Assembly (NCBI GenBank): GCA_027346205.1
Contig: DAIESR010000341.1
Span: 1-7,945 of the forward strand
Origin: Beijerinckiaceae bacterium
GTDB taxonomy: Bacteria; Pseudomonadota; Alphaproteobacteria; Rhizobiales; Beijerinckiaceae
DNA: 7,945 nt
Reading direction: 5' to 3'
In this document: piece after piece, positions 7,220-7,945 of the stretch
Position numbering within the stretch: position 1 is the first letter of the stretch
How the letters are laid out: every line of letters begins with the position of its first letter
Notes under the pieces: model-generated
The model's database searches: none
What the model saw: the letters and a program-made list of their open reading frames with translations, nothing else
Told to the model about the DNA's origin: nothing
Translations under genes and position numbers: made by a program

Positions 7220-7361
7220 TGATCGCGCTGTGCAGCGCCGCCAAATGCTTGTTGCCATGATCCCGGCGAGCCGCTAAAGGGGAGGGCTCATCGGTCCTGC
7301 CACCGATGCACAGCCGCCGCCGGAGAAGCAGCCCTGCTTCCAAGATCCGGGGTGATGGCAA
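7220..7361 (+). other. Intergenic region with three short perfect hairpins after the kinase operon
   Basis: Three hairpins occur in 142 bp: GCGCTG/CAGCGC (7225-7238), CATCGGT/ACCGATG with a 6-nt loop (7289-7308), and GAAGCA/TGCTTC with a 4-nt loop (7325-7340). None is followed by a T tract, so they are not standard intrinsic terminators. The middle one is the best candidate for ending the operon or protecting its 3' end. A 21-codon frame (7212-7277) overlaps the kinase stop but has no ribosome site and is not called as a gene. Confidence 0.4.
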
Positions 7362-7438
7362 GCGCCCGTAGCTCAGCTGGATAGAGCACTAGACTACGAA
7401 TCTAGGGGTCAGGAGTTCGAATCTCTTCGGGCGCGCCA
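7362..7438 (+). tRNA. tRNA-Arg (anticodon ACG)
   Basis: A 77-nt tRNA. Acceptor stem GCGCCCG (7362-7368) pairs with CGGGCGC (7428-7434), followed by discriminator G and encoded CCA (7436-7438). The anticodon stem CTAGA/TCTAG (7389-7393/7401-7405) encloses CTACGAA with anticodon ACG at 7396-7398. A34 is normally deaminated to inosine by TadA, so it reads CGU, CGC and CGA. The T loop is TTCGAAT. Its 3' 30 bases double, on the other strand, as the end of the recombinase gene, which suggests the gene is an integration site whose 3' part was restored by the element. Confidence 0.97.
7409..7438. mobile_element. Probable attachment site / left boundary of an integrated element at tRNA-Arg
   Basis: The recombinase frame crosses without interruption into the last 30 bp of tRNA-Arg (7409-7438) and takes its stop codon there, while the tRNA stays intact. 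This is the arrangement left when an element integrates at a tRNA 3' end and carries a copy of that end. The exact crossover core cannot be fixed without the other junction, and no second copy of this segment is in the window. Confidence 0.45.
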
Positions 7439-7945
7439 ATTACGAACAAAACTGCGAACACCCGGATGCTTGGCTTGGTCGGCGAGGACGGCCCGCTCCA
7501 GGACCGCCTTTGAGCCATGGATGCGGATCACGCGGTCATCGACTTCGACGGCCTCGATCAGCGAGCGCAGATAGGCTTTGCGGAAGGGCACCGCGCCCTC
7601 GGTGATGTTCTGCCGCATGAGACTGGCGAAGCGGATGATCTTATCGGCGTCGAGCTTTGTGGCAGGCCGCTGGCTCTCGATCCGGTCGAGGGCTGATGCT
7701 GCTTTGTCCCGGTCAGCTTTAAGCTTGGCGATTTGCTCTTTCAGAAGGTCGTCAAGGTCGGTCAGTCCCTCGGCGACGAGCTTGTAAAGCCGCCGGAGTT
7801 TATCCTCTGCATTTCCGGCTTCCCGTCGAAGGGTCTCGATGCGGGCCTGAACCTCCGCGTCCGTCTTGAGTCGCCGATCAGCCACGGATTGGAGAAGGGC
7901 CTCAAGCCGATCCGGAACAAGAACGCGGTCGGCGACATGCTCGGT
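7409..7945 (-). CDS. Large serine recombinase, C-terminal part (5' end beyond the window)
   Basis: The frame runs from the right edge (reading TEHVADRVLVPDRLEALLQS, upstream of the GTG at 7885) to a TGA at 7409-7411, giving 178 residues in view. It matches the C-terminal region of resolvase/invertase-type large serine recombinases. An arginine-, lysine- and glutamate-rich coiled coil covers about 29-92. It is followed by RFASLMRQNI and the characteristic tail PFRKAYLRSLIEAVEVDDRVIRIHGSKAVLERAV (about 120-153). The catalytic serine domain and zinc ribbon would lie beyond the window, so activity cannot be judged. The last nine residues, WRARRDSNS, and the stop are the complement of the tRNA-Arg 3' end: the encoded CCA gives the Trp codon. 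The GTG at 7885 is internal to the frame and is not taken as the start. It is presumably the integrase of an element extending to the right. Confidence 0.85.
   Translation of the reverse strand, partial: TEHVADRVLVPDRLEALLQSVADRRLKTDAEVQARIETLRREAGNAEDKLRRLYKLVAEGLTDLDDLLKEQIAKLKADRDKAASALDRIESQRPATKLDADKIIRFASLMRQNITEGAVPFRKAYLRSLIEAVEVDDRVIRIHGSKAVLERAVLADQAKHPGVRSFVRNWRARRDSNS

Noticed and set aside
7212..7277. 21-codon frame overlapping the kinase stop codon
   Set aside because: It has no Shine-Dalgarno sequence, does not resemble a known leader peptide, and is short enough to arise by chance.

Overview
The window looks like chromosomal DNA of an alphaproteobacterium, probably of the Rhizobiales/Hyphomicrobiales (the Beijerinckiaceae/Methylocystaceae area is a guess). 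The reasons are high GC with strong GC3 bias, a RuvB very close in sequence to rhizobial RuvB, an AT-poor palindromic intergenic element of the 'agagcatg...ggaaaag' style common in that order, and tRNA genes with encoded CCA. No rRNA, CRISPR array or intact insertion sequence is visible.

Layout from left to right. (1) Positions 2-1818, plus strand: endonuclease III (nth) followed by the Holliday-junction helicase ruvB. The two genes appear to overlap in a CTGA tetranucleotide, so ruvB probably starts at CTG. (2) Positions 1957-2046: tRNA-Ser(CGA). (3) Positions 2149-2651, minus strand: a HigA-family antitoxin gene with only a possible 3' remnant of a HigB toxin upstream, followed by a 54-bp two-stage palindrome. 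(4) Positions 2727-4040, minus strand: UDP-glucose 6-dehydrogenase, which supplies UDP-glucuronate for surface polysaccharide. (5) Positions 4041-4264: a divergent intergenic region holding a perfect 10-bp inverted repeat. (6) Positions 4265-7219, plus strand: a two-gene operon of a flavoprotein that has lost every redox-active residue of its family, followed by a membrane histidine kinase with no response regulator beside it. (7) Positions 7220-7361: a gap with three small perfect hairpins. (8) Positions 7362-7438: tRNA-Arg(ACG). (9) Positions 7409-7945, minus strand: the C-terminal part of a large serine recombinase whose last residues and stop codon are read out of the tRNA-Arg gene. This marks the probable left end of an integrated element that continues past the right edge.

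Most of the window is ordinary core genome: DNA repair, tRNAs and sugar-nucleotide synthesis. Three places deserve a second look. The first is the degenerate disulfide-reductase-like flavoprotein with its orphan kinase, a candidate redox or metabolite sensing pair. The second is the recombinase-tRNA-Arg junction, which points to a genomic island starting here. The third is the antitoxin that seems to have lost its toxin next to a dispersed palindrome.
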